The notes under the pieces are model-generated. The model did no database searches, had not been told where the DNA came from, and saw only the letters and a list, made by a program, of their open reading frames with translations. From Pseudomonas sp. (GTDB taxonomy: Bacteria; Pseudomonadota; Gammaproteobacteria; Pseudomonadales; Pseudomonadaceae): a DNA stretch of 64,000 nucleotides. Of the stretch, positions 42,633-51,657 are shown piece after piece; position 1 is the stretch's first letter, and the number at the start of each line of letters is the position of its first letter. The position numbers were made by a program, and so were the translations under genes. The stretch covers positions 1-64,000 of the forward strand of contig NZ_JAGIBG010000023.1 of the NCBI RefSeq assembly GCF_017744435.1. Direction: 5' to 3'.

Positions 42633-42748
42633 AAAATCGCGCCCCTCGCCGGAACTTCTTCCGCAGCGGGGTGCCCTACTCGGCATTGCTGGCAACACGA
42701 TATTCATGTGCCAGCACTCAAATTGCCGCAGCCGAGAGGCGCGATTTT
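42633..42748 (+). ncRNA. Structured leader (predicted three-way junction) before the T6SS operon
   Basis: P1: 42633-42647 pairs with 42734-42748 over 15 positions with one mismatch (AAAATCGCGCC against GGCGCGATTTT). P2: CGGAA-CTTC-TTCCG (42650-42663). P3: CGGCA (42681-42685) with TGCCG (42724-42728), then TGCTGGCA (42687-42694) with TGCCAGCA (42709-42716). The helices nest without conflict and end 58 bases before the first T6SS start. This supports a cis-acting RNA or small RNA; no known family was matched by eye. Upstream, 42366-42632 holds a GCCCC/GGGGC hairpin at 42536-42554 and no gene. Confidence 0.55.
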
Positions 42749-42789
42749 CAGGTCCACGCCATTGGCGTTTCAGGACGATCAAGCAGGCT

Positions 42790-42797
42790 CATGGACG
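42790..42797 (+). promoter_or_regulatory. RsmA/CsrA-type motif over the first T6SS start
   Basis: CATGGACG fits the CANGGANG consensus of RsmA/CsrA. It overlaps an ATG at 42791 and occupies the Shine-Dalgarno position for the ATG at 42806. RsmA repression of T6SS translation is known in Pseudomonas. A second ANGGA (ATGGA, 61788-61792) overlaps the hcp ribosome-binding site. Confidence 0.45.
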
Positions 42798-42805
42798 ATG
42801 TACCG

Positions 42806-43555
42806 ATGACACAGACATTCGATGTCGAAGCACTGATCAAGCTGCGTAGCCAGACGCGGGCGATCTCCGATGCGCTGAAGGCGCAGGCGGCGGATTACCT
42901 TGCCACCGTGGCACCGCTGATCCGTCCGCAAACCCTGTTTGGCGAATACCTGCAAGGCGCCCAGCGCAGCAGCGGGCGCGAAACCCAGGGCCATTTCCAG
43001 TCGTTGATCGAACTCTACGAGCGCATCGGCTCGGCCGCGCCGTTCCAGCTGGTCAGCGAGCTGGAAGTGCCGCTGAACCTGATCAGCACCACCCCCGAAC
43101 TGTTCCCGCTGGAATACGACAAGGTCCTCGAGCAGAGCGGCCAGGTCATTCGCATCACCAGCCCGACACGCTGGGTGGTGGGCTTCCACGCCTTCGACCT
43201 GGCGCAGTTTCGCAACGTCATCAAAGACCCCAACCGCAGCAGCGCCGAGCTGTACCGCTTCGTGGTGCACTACCTGGTGCTGTTCTACTGCCTGAGCAAG
43301 TCGCCGGGCCTGGGCCGGCTGTTCGAAGGCCTGCGCTACGGGCTGAGCTTCGAGCGCCTGAAGGGCTTTGGCGACCTGCCGTTCTGCGTCATCAGCTCGC
43401 CGGTACGCTCGGAACTTCCGGACGATTCGGTCATCCGTAGCAGCACGCAGATTGCCGGCAACACCAGCTTCGAAGAGCTGGTTGGGCGCGACAACATCCT
43501 GGAAATGAACGACGACATCCGTCAGCGCCTGCTGCTGACGATCGAAGGACTGTAA
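42806..43555 (+). CDS. T6SS-associated protein of unknown function, first gene of the operon
   Basis: 249-aa soluble protein (MTQTFDVEALIKLRSQTRAI at the start), no signal or membrane segment. A helical N-terminal part is followed by a mixed domain with TRWVVGFHAFDLAQFRNVI and LPFCVISSPVRSELP. It precedes tssB by 64 bp and is clearly part of the T6SS transcript. I do not recognise a domain. An alternative ATG at 42791 would add five residues. By position it may be a sheath or baseplate accessory. Confidence 0.75.
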   Translation: MTQTFDVEALIKLRSQTRAISDALKAQAADYLATVAPLIRPQTLFGEYLQGAQRSSGRETQGHFQSLIELYERIGSAAPFQLVSELEVPLNLISTTPELFPLEYDKVLEQSGQVIRITSPTRWVVGFHAFDLAQFRNVIKDPNRSSAELYRFVVHYLVLFYCLSKSPGLGRLFEGLRYGLSFERLKGFGDLPFCVISSPVRSELPDDSVIRSSTQIAGNTSFEELVGRDNILEMNDDIRQRLLLTIEGL

Positions 43556-43619
43556 CGCGCAGGGCCCGCTGGCGGGCCGCGCAATGATTCGCAGCGAATT
43601 GCTCGCACTGGAGAACACG

Positions 43620-44159
43620 ATGGCGAAGAAGGAAAGCACCCAGCACAAACTCGACCGCGTTCGCGCGCCTCGGGTCCATATCACCTACGACGTGGACATC
43701 GGTGATGCCATCGAGAAAAAGGAGCTGCCCTTTGTCGTTGGCGTGCTGGGCGACTTCTCTGGCAACCCGCTGGAGCCGCTGCCCAAGCTCAAGGACCGCA
43801 AGTTCGTGTTCATCGACCGCGACAACTTCAACGGTGTGCTCAAGGGCATCAAGCCGCGCCTGACCTACCGCGTCGACAACACCCTGGCCAAGAACGGCAC
43901 CCAGCTCGGCGTCGAGCTGAACTTCAACAGCCTCGAAGACTTCGAGCCACAAAACGTGGTCAAGCAGGTCGAGCCGCTGCGCAAGCTGCTGGAAGTGCGC
44001 AACAAGCTGGCCGACCTGCGCAACAAGATGGGCGGCAACGACAAGCTCGAAGAGCTGCTGATGGACGTGCTGCAGAACACCGAGAAGCTCAAGACCCTGG
44101 GCAAGGAATTCGGCCGTGAAGCCGAAGTGAAAGACCCGTCCAGCGACGATCGCGCCTGA
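43620..44159 (+). CDS. tssB: T6SS contractile sheath small subunit TssB (VipA)
   Basis: 179 aa, standard length. The HKLDRVRAPRVHITYDVD start, ELPFVVGVLGDFSGNP and the DRDNFNGVLKGIKPRL segment are diagnostic. It forms the sheath with TssC, whose gene follows by 14 bp. ATG 43620 (MAKKEST) has CTGGAG upstream and is chosen over an upstream in-frame start at 43584. Confidence 0.95.
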   Translation: MAKKESTQHKLDRVRAPRVHITYDVDIGDAIEKKELPFVVGVLGDFSGNPLEPLPKLKDRKFVFIDRDNFNGVLKGIKPRLTYRVDNTLAKNGTQLGVELNFNSLEDFEPQNVVKQVEPLRKLLEVRNKLADLRNKMGGNDKLEELLMDVLQNTEKLKTLGKEFGREAEVKDPSSDDRA

Positions 44160-44173
44160 GCAGGAGCCCGAAC

Positions 44174-45676
44174 ATGACTGACAAGCAAACCGCACCGCAA
44201 CAGGCCGGCGACCTGGTCGAAGTGGAAAACTTCGCCCCGCAGCCATCGCTGCTCGACAGCATCATCTCGCAAAGCCGCGTGGCCCGCTCCGACACCGAGC
44301 GCAACCGCACCCGCGACCTGATCGGCGAGTTGGTGAACCAGGTGCTCGAGGGCGAGATGACCCCGAGCAAGGACCTGATCGCCGTGCTCGACTCGCGCAT
44401 CGCCGAAATCGATTCGATGCTCTCCGAGCAGATGAACGAGATCATGCACGCTCGTGAATTCCAGCAGCTGGAAGCCTCCTGGCGCGGCCTGAAGTACCAG
44501 GTCGACCAGACCGAGACCAGCACCACGCTGAAGATCCACCTGCTCAACGCCTCGAAAAAAGACCTGGTGCGCGACCTCAAGGCTGCCAGCGAATTCGACC
44601 AGAGCGCGCTGTTCAAGAAGGTCTACGAAGAAGAATACGGCACCTTCGGTGGCGCCCCGTTCGGCATGCTGATCGGCGACTACGAGTTCAAGCGCAGCCC
44701 CGAAGACATGTACCTGCTCGAAGAGATCTCGCACGTCGCCGCCGCGGCCCACGCACCGTTCATTTCGGCGGCCTCGCCCGAGCTGTTCGGCTGGGACTCG
44801 TTCACCGAGATGTCCGGCCCGCGTGACCTGGCGAAGATCTTCGACACCGTCGAATACGCCAAGTGGAAGTCGTTCCGCGCCTCGGAAGACTCTCGCTATG
44901 TCGGCCTCACCCTGCCCCACGTACTCGGCCGCCTGCCATACGGCCCGGATACCACGCCGGTGGAGGAATTCAACTTCGTCGAAAGCGTCGACGGCCGCGA
45001 CCACAACAAGTACCTGTGGATGAACGCCGCCTACGCCCTTGGCACCCGCGTCACCGATGCCTTCTCCCGCTACGGCTGGTGCGTGGCGATCCGCGGCGTT
45101 GAAGGTGGCGGCCTGGTCGAAGGCCTGCCGACCCACACCTTCAAGACCGACGACGGCGAAATCGCCCTCAAGTGCCCGACCGAAATCGCCATCACCGACC
45201 GTCGCGAAAAAGAGCTGTCGGACCTCGGCTTCATCCCCCTGGTGCACTGCAAGGGCACTGACTACGCGGCCTTCTTCGGCACCCAGTCGGCGCAGAAGCA
45301 GAAGCAGTACAACACCGACATCGCCAACGCCAACGCACGCCTGTCGGCGCAGCTGCAGTACATCTTCGCCACCTCGCGTATCGCCCACTACATGAAGGCG
45401 ATCATGCGCGACAAGATCGGCAGCTTCGCTTCGCGCATGGATGTGGAACGTTTCCTCAACCAGTGGCTGGCCAGCTACGTGCTGCTCGACGACACCGCCA
45501 GCCAGGAGGCCAAGGCCAAGTTCCCGCTGCGCGAAGCTCGTGCAGAAGTGTTCGAAGTGCCCGGCAAGCCAGGTGTGTACAAGGCCGTGACCTACCTGCG
45601 TCCGCACTACCAGCTCGACGAACTGACCGCCTCGCTGCGCCTGGTCGCCGAACTGCCGCAAGGCGCCCGCGGCTGA
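44174..45676 (+). CDS. tssC: T6SS contractile sheath large subunit TssC (VipB)
   Basis: 500 aa, full length. Conserved segments include EFQQLEASWRGLKYQVDQTE, FGMLIGDYEF and the C-terminal FPLREARAEVFEVPGKPG. It interleaves with TssB to build the sheath that drives Hcp and VgrG out and is later recycled by ClpV. CAGGAG precedes the ATG. Confidence 0.96.
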   Translation: MTDKQTAPQQAGDLVEVENFAPQPSLLDSIISQSRVARSDTERNRTRDLIGELVNQVLEGEMTPSKDLIAVLDSRIAEIDSMLSEQMNEIMHAREFQQLEASWRGLKYQVDQTETSTTLKIHLLNASKKDLVRDLKAASEFDQSALFKKVYEEEYGTFGGAPFGMLIGDYEFKRSPEDMYLLEEISHVAAAAHAPFISAASPELFGWDSFTEMSGPRDLAKIFDTVEYAKWKSFRASEDSRYVGLTLPHVLGRLPYGPDTTPVEEFNFVESVDGRDHNKYLWMNAAYALGTRVTDAFSRYGWCVAIRGVEGGGLVEGLPTHTFKTDDGEIALKCPTEIAITDRREKELSDLGFIPLVHCKGTDYAAFFGTQSAQKQKQYNTDIANANARLSAQLQYIFATSRIAHYMKAIMRDKIGSFASRMDVERFLNQWLASYVLLDDTASQEAKAKFPLREARAEVFEVPGKPGVYKAVTYLRPHYQLDELTASLRLVAELPQGARG

Positions 45677-45702
45677 CCGGCCGCTGTGTACAGGGATGAC
45701 AC

Positions 45703-46185
45703 ATGAGTAACCAGGCCCGCCTGCTGCCCTCGCTGCTCGACCGACTGCTGGACGACCGTCCTTACCAGTCGGCCGAAGCGGCCGCCCAGCGCACCTGTTC
45801 GCTGGCCGAGTACAAGGCCAGCATCGTCCGCGACCTCGAGGTGCTGGTGAACACTCGCCAGTCCCTGGTTGCGGAGGAGCTCGGGGGTTTCAGCCAGCTC
45901 GGTGGCTCCATCCTTGAATACGGCATGCCCGACTTCATCAGCCGCAGCGTGCTCGACCCCCATGATCGCCGGCTCATCCAGCAACAGCTGGAGCGGGCGA
46001 TCAGCACCGGCGACCGGCGTTTTCGCCGGGTGCGGGTGCAACTGCTGGCCCAGGAAAACGGCCACCGCATGTTGACCTTCCGCGTGGACGCCGTGCTGCG
46101 TCTGCAGGACATCAGCCGCCAGGTGTCGTTCGACGCCGTGCTGCAGGTCAACACCCAGGAATACAAAGTGCAGAACCTCAACTGA
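45703..46185 (+). CDS. tssE: T6SS baseplate protein TssE (gp25-like)
   Basis: 160-aa gp25/LysW-like baseplate wedge component. It has the LLDRLLDD start, VLVNTRQSLVAEELGGFSQL and the EPRF-region equivalent. The stop overlaps the tssF start by one base (TGATG), so the baseplate genes are coupled. Confidence 0.93.
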   Translation: MSNQARLLPSLLDRLLDDRPYQSAEAAAQRTCSLAEYKASIVRDLEVLVNTRQSLVAEELGGFSQLGGSILEYGMPDFISRSVLDPHDRRLIQQQLERAISTGDRRFRRVRVQLLAQENGHRMLTFRVDAVLRLQDISRQVSFDAVLQVNTQEYKVQNLN

Positions 46186-48005
46186 TGCTCGACGAACTGC
46201 TGCCCTACTACGAAAAGGAACTGTCGCACCTGCGCTTCCTCGGCCAGGAGTTTGCCGCGCAGTACCCGAAGATTGCTTCGCGACTGCTGATCGAGGGCGA
46301 CAACTGCGAAGACCCGCACACCGAGCGCCTGATCGAGGCGTTCTCGTTCCTGTCTGCGCGGGTGCACAAGAAGCTCGATGACGAGTTTCCGGAAATCGTC
46401 GAATCCTTCCTTGAGGTGCTGTACCCGCATTACCTGCGCCCTACGCCGTCGATGTCGATCGTCGAGCTGAGCCTGGGCAAGCATGAAAAAGTCACCGAAG
46501 CCTACCGCGTGGCGCGCCACACCGAGATGCAGGCCAATGCCGTGGACGGCGTGGTGTGCAAGTTCCGCAGCTGCTACCCGGTGGAGCTGTGGCCGATCAG
46601 CGTGCAACAGGCCTCGTTCGCAGAGATGGAACGTTCGGCATTCAACGGCCACAGCGCCGACCTGGTGGCCCATCTGCGCATCCGCCTGCAAGCCTCCGGT
46701 GATGCACTGTTCGGCCAGATGGAAGTCGACCGCCTGCGGTTCTTCCTCGACGGTGAAGCGACGCTGATGCTGCAGCTGTACGAGCTGCTGTTCAACAACC
46801 TGGCCAAAGCCACGCTGAGCTTCCAGGACGAGGGCCGCAGCCGCGAGGTCGCCCTGCCGGCCGATGCCCTGAAGGCGGTCGGCTATGCCCGCGACGAAGG
46901 CCTGGTGGACTACTCCGAGCGCTCGTTCCTGGGCTATCGCCTGCTGCACGAGTACTTCACCTTCCCAGACAAATTCATGTTCTTCGACCTCAGTGGCTTT
47001 GCCCGCATCCTCCAAGGCAAGGCGGTCGAGCAGGTCGAGATCAACTTCTATTTTTCCGACTACGACCTCAGCGAGCGCCTGGCGCGGCTGACCCAGAACA
47101 TCGGGCGCAACAACTTCAAGCTCAACTGCACGCCGATCATCAATCTGTTCCGCCAGCAGGCCGAGCCGATCAAGCTGACCCACACCCAGCACGAATACCC
47201 GGTCACCCCCGACACCCGTCTGCACAATGCCGCCGAAGTGGTGTCGATCGACCGTGTGCGACGGGTGCGCAAGCTCGGTGGCATCGACCAGGTCGCCACC
47301 TGCCAGCCGTTCTTCGAGCCACGTGGCGAGCAAGACCCGCGCACCAGCTTCTGGATCGCCCGCCGGCGTAACCAAGGCGATGCCACGGCCATGAGCATCC
47401 GCGTGGTCGACCGCGACCTGGAACTGATCGACGGCAGCAGCGACACCCTGAGCATCGGCCTGACCTGCAGCAACCGTGATGTACCGCTGATGCTGCCGTT
47501 CGGTGGCGAGCACGGCGAGTTCAACATCCCGGCCAACTCGGTGATCAAGAACATCCGCTGCCTGCGCAAGCCCACCGCCACCGTGCGCGTGCCGCTGGGC
47601 AAGGGCCTGATCTGGCGGCTGATCGCGCACCTGTCGCTGAACCACCTGTCACTGGTCAGCCAGGGCCGCGAAGTGCTGCTCGAACTGCTGTCGCTGTACA
47701 ACTACCGCAACGTCTCGGCCATTCGCAAACAGATCAACGGCATCAAGGCGATCAGCAGCGAGCCGGTGGTCGCACGTATCGGCCACCCGCGACCGAATTT
47801 CGTCCGTGGCGTGGGCATCACCCTGACCCTCGACGAAAGCCAGTTCACCGGCAGCGGCGTGTTCCTGTTCGGCATGGTGCTGGACCACTTCTTCGGCCAG
47901 TACTGCTCGATGAACAGCTTCACCCGACTGAGCCTGCGCTCCCAACAACGAGAAAAGAGAATCGTCCAATGGCCAGCACGCACTGGCGATCAGCCCCTGG
48001 TCTGA
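46185..48005 (+). CDS. tssF: T6SS baseplate protein TssF
   Basis: 606 aa, normal length; opens with LLPYYEKELSHLRFLGQEFA and carries the DPHTERLIEAFSFLSARVH segment typical of TssF. It forms the wedge with TssG and TssK. Its 3' end overlaps tssG by 37 bp. Confidence 0.95.
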   Translation: MLDELLPYYEKELSHLRFLGQEFAAQYPKIASRLLIEGDNCEDPHTERLIEAFSFLSARVHKKLDDEFPEIVESFLEVLYPHYLRPTPSMSIVELSLGKHEKVTEAYRVARHTEMQANAVDGVVCKFRSCYPVELWPISVQQASFAEMERSAFNGHSADLVAHLRIRLQASGDALFGQMEVDRLRFFLDGEATLMLQLYELLFNNLAKATLSFQDEGRSREVALPADALKAVGYARDEGLVDYSERSFLGYRLLHEYFTFPDKFMFFDLSGFARILQGKAVEQVEINFYFSDYDLSERLARLTQNIGRNNFKLNCTPIINLFRQQAEPIKLTHTQHEYPVTPDTRLHNAAEVVSIDRVRRVRKLGGIDQVATCQPFFEPRGEQDPRTSFWIARRRNQGDATAMSIRVVDRDLELIDGSSDTLSIGLTCSNRDVPLMLPFGGEHGEFNIPANSVIKNIRCLRKPTATVRVPLGKGLIWRLIAHLSLNHLSLVSQGREVLLELLSLYNYRNVSAIRKQINGIKAISSEPVVARIGHPRPNFVRGVGITLTLDESQFTGSGVFLFGMVLDHFFGQYCSMNSFTRLSLRSQQREKRIVQWPARTGDQPLV

Positions 48006-49039
48006 TCGATCAGGCCCGAGCCGAGCCGCACCGATTCGAATTCTTTCAATTGGTGCGCCTGCTCCGCCTGCACTACAGCCGTACCGGGCGCATGGACCTG
48101 GCGACCCGGCCGCACGAAGACCCGCTGCGTTTTCGCACCCAGCTGTCGCTGGCGTTCCCAGCCAGCGAGGTCAGCGACCTGCACTTCGAGCGCGAGGGCA
48201 AGGTCTCCACGGCCGGCCTGCCGCTGTCGGAGGTGCAAGTCACCTTCATGGGCCTGGTCGGGCCGTCGGGCGTGCTGCCGCGCCCGTACACCGAGCTGCT
48301 GCTCGAACGCCACGTGCAATACCGCGACGATGCCGCCCATGCGTTTCTCGACATCTTCTCGCACCGCATGACCACGCTGTTCTACGAGGCATGGCAGAAG
48401 TACAAATTCCATATCGAGCACGAGCGCAATGGCACTTCGGGCTTCGATGGCTACCTGCTCAACCTGGTCGGCCTGGGCCCGCGTGCGCAAAAGCTCAGGT
48501 TCGAAGAGCACCCGTCGGCGCTGCGCCGCGAGCTGTTCAGCTACTTCGCCGGGCTGCTCAGCCAGAAGCCGCGCAACGCGCTCAACCTCGAAGTGATGCT
48601 CGGCTTCTATTTCTCGCTGCCAATCAAGGTCAAGCAGTTCGCCGGGCGCTGGCTCAACCTGGAGCCCGAGCAATGTACCCAGCTGGGGCGCAAGAACGCG
48701 CAACTGGGCCACAGTGCCGTCGCCGGCAACCGGGTCTGGGACTACCAGTCGTGCATCCGCATCGAACTGGGCCCGCTGAGCCTGGCCGATTACCAGCGCT
48801 TCCAGCCGGGCACCACGTGCTACCGCAAGCTGGTCGAACTGGTGCGCTTCTATATAGGTGCCGAGCTGGATTTCGAAATTGCCCCGCGCCTCAAGCGCGA
48901 GGCGGTACCACGCGCCCAGCTGGGCCGCAGCGGCAATGTCGCGCTGGGCTGGCTGGGTTGGCTCAAACGCCCTGGTCGCGACGCGGAGCCTTCGCGTTGC
49001 GCCGTCTTCCACATTCCTTACGATGGGGTCGCCTTGTGA
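47969..49039 (+). CDS. tssG: T6SS baseplate protein TssG
   Basis: 356 aa with FEFFQLVRLLRL near the N-terminus and MGLVGPSGVLPRPYTELLLE, standard for TssG. It starts inside tssF, and its stop overlaps the clpV GTG, so it is tightly coupled to both. Confidence 0.94.
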   Translation: MASTHWRSAPGLIDQARAEPHRFEFFQLVRLLRLHYSRTGRMDLATRPHEDPLRFRTQLSLAFPASEVSDLHFEREGKVSTAGLPLSEVQVTFMGLVGPSGVLPRPYTELLLERHVQYRDDAAHAFLDIFSHRMTTLFYEAWQKYKFHIEHERNGTSGFDGYLLNLVGLGPRAQKLRFEEHPSALRRELFSYFAGLLSQKPRNALNLEVMLGFYFSLPIKVKQFAGRWLNLEPEQCTQLGRKNAQLGHSAVAGNRVWDYQSCIRIELGPLSLADYQRFQPGTTCYRKLVELVRFYIGAELDFEIAPRLKREAVPRAQLGRSGNVALGWLGWLKRPGRDAEPSRCAVFHIPYDGVAL

Positions 49040-51633
49040 ACCTGAAGTCTCTGTTCGCCAAGCTCAACGAAACCAGCCGCACGGCCACTGAAAGCGCGGC
49101 GGCCCTGTGCCTGTCGGAGCACCACTATGACGTCGAGGTGGAGCACCTGCTGTTGCAGTTGCTCGACAACAGCGACAGCGACCTCGCGCCGATCCTGCGC
49201 CACTACGACGTAGTCGCCGAGCGCCTGCAGGCGCAGCTGGTCACCGCCCTGGGCACCTTCAAGAAAGGCAACACCCGCACCCCGGCACTGTCGCCGCACA
49301 TCACCCGCATGATCGAACAGGCCTGGCTGCTGGCCTCGATCGAGTACGGCGTTGGCCAGGTGCGCAGCGGCCACCTGCTGCAAGCCCTGCTCGATGACGC
49401 CGAACTGCGCCGCGTGGTGATCGCTTCGGCACCAGAGCTGGAAAAGATCAACGCCGACGACCTGCGCCTGAACCTCGCCGCCCTGATCGAAGGCAGCGCC
49501 GAATCGAAACAGGCCAGCGCCCTGGCCAGCCCGGCAGCACCGGTCGCCGGCAATGCCAAGGCCGGCGGCAAGACCCCGGCGCTGGACCAGTACACCGTCA
49601 ACCTCACCCAGAGCGCCCGCGAAGGCCGCATCGACCCGGTGCTGGGCCGCGAGTTCGAGGTGCGGCAGATGGTCGACATCCTCACCCGCCGCCGCCAGAA
49701 CAACCCGATCCTCACCGGTGAAGCCGGTGTCGGCAAAACTGCCGTGGTCGAAGGCCTGGCCCTGCGCATCGCCCAGGGCGATGTGCCGGCAGTGCTCAAG
49801 GACGTCGCCCTGCACACCCTCGACCTGGGCCTGCTGCAGGCCGGTGCCGGGGTCAAGGGCGAATTCGAGAACCGCCTCAAGGCCGTGATCGAAGAGGTCA
49901 AGCGCAGCCTGCACCCGATCATCCTGTTCATCGACGAAGCCCACACCCTGATCGGCTCCGGCGGCCAGGCCGGGCAGAACGATGCCGCCAACCTGCTCAA
50001 GCCAGCCCTGGCCCGTGGCGAGCTGCGCACCATCGCCGCCACCACCTGGGCCGAGTACAAGAAGTACTTCGAGAAGGACGCCGCCCTCGCCCGCCGCTTC
50101 CAGGTGGTCAAGGTCGAAGAGCCTGACGAAGACAAGGCCATCCACATGCTCCGTGGCCTGCTCGGCAAGATGCGCGAGCACCACAAGGTGGCGGTGATGG
50201 ACGAAGCGCTGGTGCAGGCGGTGCGCCTGTCCAACCGCTACATCACCGGCCGCCAGCTGCCTGACAAGGCCGTCAGCGTGCTCGACACCGCCTGCGCGCG
50301 CATCGCCCTGGCGCAATCGTCGCAGCCCGGCGCCCTGGAAGACTGCCGCCGGCAGATCGACAACCTGCAGGCCGAAATCGCCGTGCTTGGCCACGAAGCT
50401 GGCAAGGGCCACGACCACGTCCGCCGCCTCGGCGAGCTGCAGGCGGCCCTGCAGGCCGAGCAACAACAGGAACAGCAACTGAACGAGCAGTGGCAGCAAG
50501 AGCTGGCGCTGGTCGAACAACTCAAGGCGCTGGACGCCGCCAACGACGCCGATACCGCCCAGCTCAACGCCCTGCGCGCCGAGCTGGCCCGCGTGCAAGG
50601 TGACCAGCCACTGGTGCACGCGCTGGTCGACAGCGGCGCCATCGCCCAGGTCATCAGCGGCTGGACCGGCATCCCGCTGGGCAAGATGCTGCGTGACGAG
50701 ATCGACACCGTGCAGCGCCTGCCAGCCCTGCTCGGCGAGCGCGTGCTGGGCCAGGACCACGCCCTGCACGAGATCGGCAAGCGCATCAAGATTTCCCGCG
50801 CCCGCATGGAAGACCCGAACAAGCCGATCGGCGTGTTCCTGCTGCTCGGCCCGAGCGGTGTCGGCAAGACCGAAACCGCGCTGGCCCTGGCCGACACCCT
50901 GTACGGCGGCGAGCGCAACCTGATCACCATCAACATGTCCGAGTACCAGGAGGCGCACACCGTGTCGAGCCTCAAGGGCTCGCCTCCCGGCTACGTCGGT
51001 TACGGCGAAGGCGGTGTGCTGACCGAAGCCGTGCGTCGCAAACCATACAGCGTGGTGCTGCTCGACGAGGTGGAAAAGGCCCACCCCGACGTCCTCGAAC
51101 TGTTCTTCCAGGTGTTCGACAAGGGCGTGCTGGACGACGGCGAAGGCCGTGAGATCAACTTCCGCAACACGGTGATCATCCTCACTTCCAACACCGGCAC
51201 CGAACGCATCATGCAGACCTGCCTGAACGCCAGCGAGCTGCCAACGCCGGACGCCATCGTCGAAGGCCTGCGCGACGAGCTCAACCAGGTGTTCAAGCCG
51301 GCCTTCCTCGGCCGCCTGAGCATCGTGCCGTTCTACCCGGTGCAGGACCAGATCCTCGAGCGCATCGTCGCCCTCAAGCTGCAACGCATCGCCAAGCGCT
51401 TTGCCCGCAACCACCAGGCCGAACTGAGCTACGACGAAGCGCTGATCAAGGCCATCGCCGCGCGCTGCACCGAGGTCGACAGCGGTGCGCGCAACATCGA
51501 CAACATCCTGTCCCAGACCCTGATGCCCGAACTCGCCCAGCGCGTGCTCGAGCGCATGGCCCAGGACGCGCCGATCGAGCGCCTGGCGATCGAGCTGGGC
51601 AGCGATGGCGATTTCGCCTATCGCCTGGCCTGA
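49036..51633 (+). CDS. clpV: T6SS sheath-recycling AAA+ ATPase ClpV (TssH)
   Basis: 865 aa. An N-terminal Clp-N domain binds sheath protein; the first AAA+ module has GEAGVGKTAVVEG and ILFIDEAHTLIG; a middle coiled-coil of Gln/Glu-rich helices follows; the second module has GPSGVGKTETALALA and VVLLDEVEKAHPDV. Start is GTG 49036, overlapping the tssG stop. It disassembles contracted TssBC sheaths. Confidence 0.96.
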   Translation: MNLKSLFAKLNETSRTATESAAALCLSEHHYDVEVEHLLLQLLDNSDSDLAPILRHYDVVAERLQAQLVTALGTFKKGNTRTPALSPHITRMIEQAWLLASIEYGVGQVRSGHLLQALLDDAELRRVVIASAPELEKINADDLRLNLAALIEGSAESKQASALASPAAPVAGNAKAGGKTPALDQYTVNLTQSAREGRIDPVLGREFEVRQMVDILTRRRQNNPILTGEAGVGKTAVVEGLALRIAQGDVPAVLKDVALHTLDLGLLQAGAGVKGEFENRLKAVIEEVKRSLHPIILFIDEAHTLIGSGGQAGQNDAANLLKPALARGELRTIAATTWAEYKKYFEKDAALARRFQVVKVEEPDEDKAIHMLRGLLGKMREHHKVAVMDEALVQAVRLSNRYITGRQLPDKAVSVLDTACARIALAQSSQPGALEDCRRQIDNLQAEIAVLGHEAGKGHDHVRRLGELQAALQAEQQQEQQLNEQWQQELALVEQLKALDAANDADTAQLNALRAELARVQGDQPLVHALVDSGAIAQVISGWTGIPLGKMLRDEIDTVQRLPALLGERVLGQDHALHEIGKRIKISRARMEDPNKPIGVFLLLGPSGVGKTETALALADTLYGGERNLITINMSEYQEAHTVSSLKGSPPGYVGYGEGGVLTEAVRRKPYSVVLLDEVEKAHPDVLELFFQVFDKGVLDDGEGREINFRNTVIILTSNTGTERIMQTCLNASELPTPDAIVEGLRDELNQVFKPAFLGRLSIVPFYPVQDQILERIVALKLQRIAKRFARNHQAELSYDEALIKAIAARCTEVDSGARNIDNILSQTLMPELAQRVLERMAQDAPIERLAIELGSDGDFAYRLA

Positions 51634-51657
51634 CCCGTACAAGGAGGTTTAGCCGTC

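Noticed and set aside
42691..42706. Possible sigma-54 promoter (TGGC element) in the T6SS leader
   Set aside because: The GC dinucleotide expected at -12 is missing, and the bases are part of the P3 stem.
49018..51642. An 874-codon minus-strand open frame opposite clpV
   Set aside because: Antisense shadow of clpV; no ribosome-binding site or domain.
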